From NCBI GenBank assembly GCA_913030785.1, contig CAJWER010000087.1:1-10728 (forward strand): 10,728 nt of DNA, read 5' to 3'. The stretch is from an uncultured Chloroflexota bacterium. Its GTDB lineage: Bacteria; Chloroflexota; Dehalococcoidia; Lucifugimonadales; CAJWER01. The notes under the pieces were generated by a model that worked only from the letters and a program-made list of their open reading frames with translations, was not told the origin of the DNA and ran no database searches. Below, in pieces: positions 9,007-10,728 of this stretch. Made by a program: the position numbers and the translations under genes. Each line of letters opens with the position of its first letter. The stretch's first letter is position 1.

Positions 9007-9978
9007 GTGGTAGAGCACACAATCCCCACTATCGAAGAGGTTCGGGCGGCGCAGGAGCGAATTGCAGGCGAAGTGCTCCGTACGCCGCTGGTTCGACTCA
9101 ACGTCGATGACGCACCCGCGGAGGTCTATCTTAAGCTGGAGAACCTACAGCCTGTGGGGTCGTTCAAGTTGAGGGGCGCCACCTCCGCAGTCAGGCTGAT
9201 CCCGGAGGCGGAGATGGCGTGGGGCGTGTGGACCGTGAGCGCCGGAAACATGGCCCAGGGCCTGTCCTGGGCGGCCGGTCGCCTTGGGGTAAACTGCACC
9301 GCCGTCGTCCCTGAGAATGCCCCGGAGGCCAAGTTGGCCAACATCCGGCGCCTGGGAGGCTCTTTCGTAAAGGCGAGCTTCGAGGAGTTCACCGCGATAT
9401 GGGGCACCCGTGAAAAGAACGGAGTCGAGGGTCGCCTGGTCCACCCGTTCAGCGATCCGGCGGTGCTGGCAGGCAACGGCACCATCGCCCTGGAGATACT
9501 TGAGGATCTGCCCGACGTGGACACGATAGTTGTCGCATGGGGCGGCGGCGGGCTGTGCAGCGGTATCGGGGCAGCCATCAAGGCGGTCAGGCCCCAGGTG
9601 AAGGTGTATGCCTGCGAGGCGGAGACTTCGTCGCCATTGGCCGCGGCCCTTGCTGCCGGTGGGCCTGTGCGGGTCGACTACTCACTGAGCTTCGTGGACG
9701 GCATAGGCTCGCCCATCGTCCAGCCTGAGATGTACGCCCTGGCAACGCAACTCATAGACGGCTCACTGCTGGCGTCCTTGGAGGAGACAGCGTCGGCGGT
9801 GAGGTTGATGGCCGAGCGTAACCACGTCATCGCCGAGGGCGCCGGGGCGGTATCCGTGGCGGCGGCGCTGGCGGGCCGGGCGGGAGGGGGCAAGGTGGTG
9901 TGTATCGTTTCTGGCGGCAACATCGATCCGGCTAAGCTCGTCACTGCGCTGGAGGGCGGCGTGCCCACCGCTGGTTAG
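9007..9978 (+). CDS. Threonine/serine dehydratase-like PLP enzyme (fold type II), second of a tandem pair
   Basis: This 323-residue paralogue of the preceding protein has every landmark at the same residue number: K54 in GSFKLRGA, SAGNMAQG (78-85), GGGG (179-182) and SGGN (302-305). My hand alignment needs no gaps over 320 residues and gives about 183 identities. Differences cluster at about 120-140 and in the residues after the Gly loop (LCSGIG versus FAASVA), which may change substrate preference. The start is GTG 9007, two bases after the previous stop; the frame is open further upstream but overlaps the first gene. A weak GAGGGCAGG stands in front. Co-translation with the first gene is very likely. 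It may be a second isozyme or the partner in a hetero-oligomer. It lacks an ACT domain and keeps the SGNM variant. Confidence 0.88.
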   Translation: MVEHTIPTIEEVRAAQERIAGEVLRTPLVRLNVDDAPAEVYLKLENLQPVGSFKLRGATSAVRLIPEAEMAWGVWTVSAGNMAQGLSWAAGRLGVNCTAVVPENAPEAKLANIRRLGGSFVKASFEEFTAIWGTREKNGVEGRLVHPFSDPAVLAGNGTIALEILEDLPDVDTIVVAWGGGGLCSGIGAAIKAVRPQVKVYACEAETSSPLAAALAAGGPVRVDYSLSFVDGIGSPIVQPEMYALATQLIDGSLLASLEETASAVRLMAERNHVIAEGAGAVSVAAALAGRAGGGKVVCIVSGGNIDPAKLVTALEGGVPTAG

Positions 9979-10088
9979 GTGCCCCGTTGTCAGGCAGTGC
10001 CCGACCCCGCTCCTCGGCGGGCGCAGCATCCCACTCTTCTCGAAGCACACCGTAATGTACGTCGTCGACCCGCTCCTCGTGCCTCTGC
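9979..10088. other. Junction region between the dehydratase pair and the truncated NmrA-like gene
   Basis: The pseudogene frame continues through here without recognisable homology. A second minus-strand frame is open from 10105 to a TGA at 9941-9943 (54 codons) and reads VDDVHYGVLREEWDAAP, which looks more protein-like, but I cannot assign it. A CCCGC/GCGGG stem with a 6-base loop lies at 10006-10021 between the converging genes, without a T-run. Confidence 0.4.
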
Positions 10089-10400
10089 CTCTCGCGCCGC
10101 TGCGACTAGATTCCTCGTGTTTTCTACCGCCTTGTCGAACGTAGTCTCGCCCTGAGGGCAGCGGATCCAGTAGGTGTTGTAGAGAGTGTCTGCTCCCCGG
10201 AGTGACCGCACGAGGCCCTCATGGTCGTGAAAATTTATCGGCGCCACGGCAACTTGGCCGTTGAAAGGGTCGGCACGGTCCGGGTGGCCGGTAAGGTTCC
10301 TAACCGGCGTACCTGTGTCTACGAGACGTTCCGCGATGTGCCTCCCCGTGTAGCCGAATGCGCCGGTCACGGCGCTGAGGGGTTGTGAGGCCATGTTCAC
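9990..10400 (-). pseudogene. NmrA-like NAD(P)-binding protein, truncated at the C-terminal side
   Basis: The frame starts at GTG 10400, or ATG 10394, and runs 136 codons. Residues 9-104 look like the Rossmann half of an NmrA/SDR-type protein: SAVTGAFGYTGRHIAERL contains the GxxGxxG cofactor motif (G13, G16, G19), followed by TGHPDRADPFNG, GLVRSLRGADTLYNTYWIR and TTFDKAVENTRNLVAAARE. Relatives are about 280-300 residues and continue into a conserved VHIS-type strand; here the next 32 residues are Arg/Gly/Cys-rich and unrelated. The gene has probably lost its 3' two-thirds by deletion or rearrangement near 10089. The GTG overlaps the stop of the SbcC-like gene by four bases (GTGA), suggesting a former operon. 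It may make a short non-functional peptide. Confidence 0.7.
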
Positions 10401-10728
10401 ACGACCACGAAGGTCGAGCCGTTGGATGTCTTGGTGACTTCGATGCGATTTGGGAAGGACTCCTTGATCTGTTCGATGTGGGTTATGACAATGATCTTCT
10501 CGAAGTCGGACTGTATGGACTGGATCGCCTCTCTCAAACGGTCCTGCCCCGCGGTGTCCTGGGACCCGAAGCCCTCGTCGATGAACAGGATGGGCAGGGG
10601 GGCGCCGGACCTGCGTGCTAGCAGTTTCGACAGGGCGATGCGTAGCGCGAAGTTGATTCGAAAGGCCTCGCCGCCGCTGAATGTTTCGTAGCTGCGAGTG
10701 CCAACCTCGTCGGAGATCTTGATGTCCA
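10397..10728 (-). CDS. SbcC/Rad50-like SMC-family ATPase, C-terminal end only
   Basis: The gene enters from the right edge on the minus strand, and its last 110 codons are seen. They hold the second half of the ABC-type head: signature FSGGEAFRINFALRIALS, Walker B with D-loop ILFIDEGFGSQD, and the H-loop in VITHIEQIKE, ending FVVV at TGA 10397-10399. This combination, with FSGGEAF and DEGFGSQD, is typical of the SbcC/Rad50 nuclease subunit, which with SbcD opens hairpins and processes double-strand break ends. The Walker A and coiled-coil arms lie beyond the window. sbcC is the most likely name, but other Rad50-type ATPases share the motif, so I leave the symbol blank. Its stop overlaps the NmrA-like frame by four bases. 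Confidence 0.9.
   Translation of the reverse strand, partial: DIKISDEVGTRSYETFSGGEAFRINFALRIALSKLLARRSGAPLPILFIDEGFGSQDTAGQDRLREAIQSIQSDFEKIIVITHIEQIKESFPNRIEVTKTSNGSTFVVV

Noticed and set aside
10422..10691. Plus-strand open frames near the right edge
   Set aside because: They are antisense to the clearly recognisable SbcC/Rad50 head domain.

Overview
This is a GC-rich stretch of bacterial chromosome with ordinary cellular genes on both strands. The lineage is inferred, not proven. A lipoprotein HtrA with a long Ser/Thr/Ala/Pro linker, an Arg-rich bS21 of the FFRSKGEQER type, a mandelate racemase-like enolase next to a membrane dipeptidase, and frequent GTG/TTG starts suggest Chloroflexota (Dehalococcoidia or SAR202-like), probably an environmental or metagenome-assembled genome. 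I see no phage, transposase, CRISPR array, tRNA or rRNA.

Layout. Bases 1-2282 (+) form a likely catabolic operon: the last 44 codons of an M19-type dipeptidase, a galactonate dehydratase/mandelate racemase-like enolase-superfamily enzyme, and an inositol monophosphatase-family phosphatase whose start overlaps the enolase stop (TGATG). Bases 2295-4067 (-) run toward that operon: a short bS21 gene (rpsU) with a perfect TATAAT promoter, a 273-base spacer with three inverted repeats, and an HtrA-like serine protease that ends 12 bases from the phosphatase. Upstream of rpsU on the same strand lies a full-length but broken dihydrofolate reductase/RibD-like gene (4165-4731), with two compensating frameshifts and one nonsense codon.

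Bases 4732-4927 are the control region of uvrA, with an inverted repeat, an extended -10 and a small hairpin over the ribosome binding site. uvrA (4928-7864, +) is intact with a TTG start. A 177-base spacer holding a hairpin-rich repeat element separates it from two tandem fold-type II PLP dehydratases (8042-9004 and 9007-9978, +). These two are gapless paralogues, about 57% identical by hand alignment. The right edge (-) carries the C-terminal end of an SbcC/Rad50-like ATPase (10397-10728) followed, with a GTGA overlap, by an NmrA-like NAD(P)-binding gene that loses recognisable homology after about 104 residues and is probably a 3'-truncated pseudogene.

Themes are small-molecule catabolism (dipeptidase, sugar-acid-type dehydratase, phosphatase, amino acid dehydratases), DNA repair (uvrA, sbcC) and envelope protein quality control (htrA). 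I found no convincing new multigene system. The points most worth checking are the decayed DHFR gene, the paired dehydratases with Met in place of the usual His in the SGNH motif, the Asp-to-Glu change at a metal-ligand position of the enolase, and the structured intergenic repeat.
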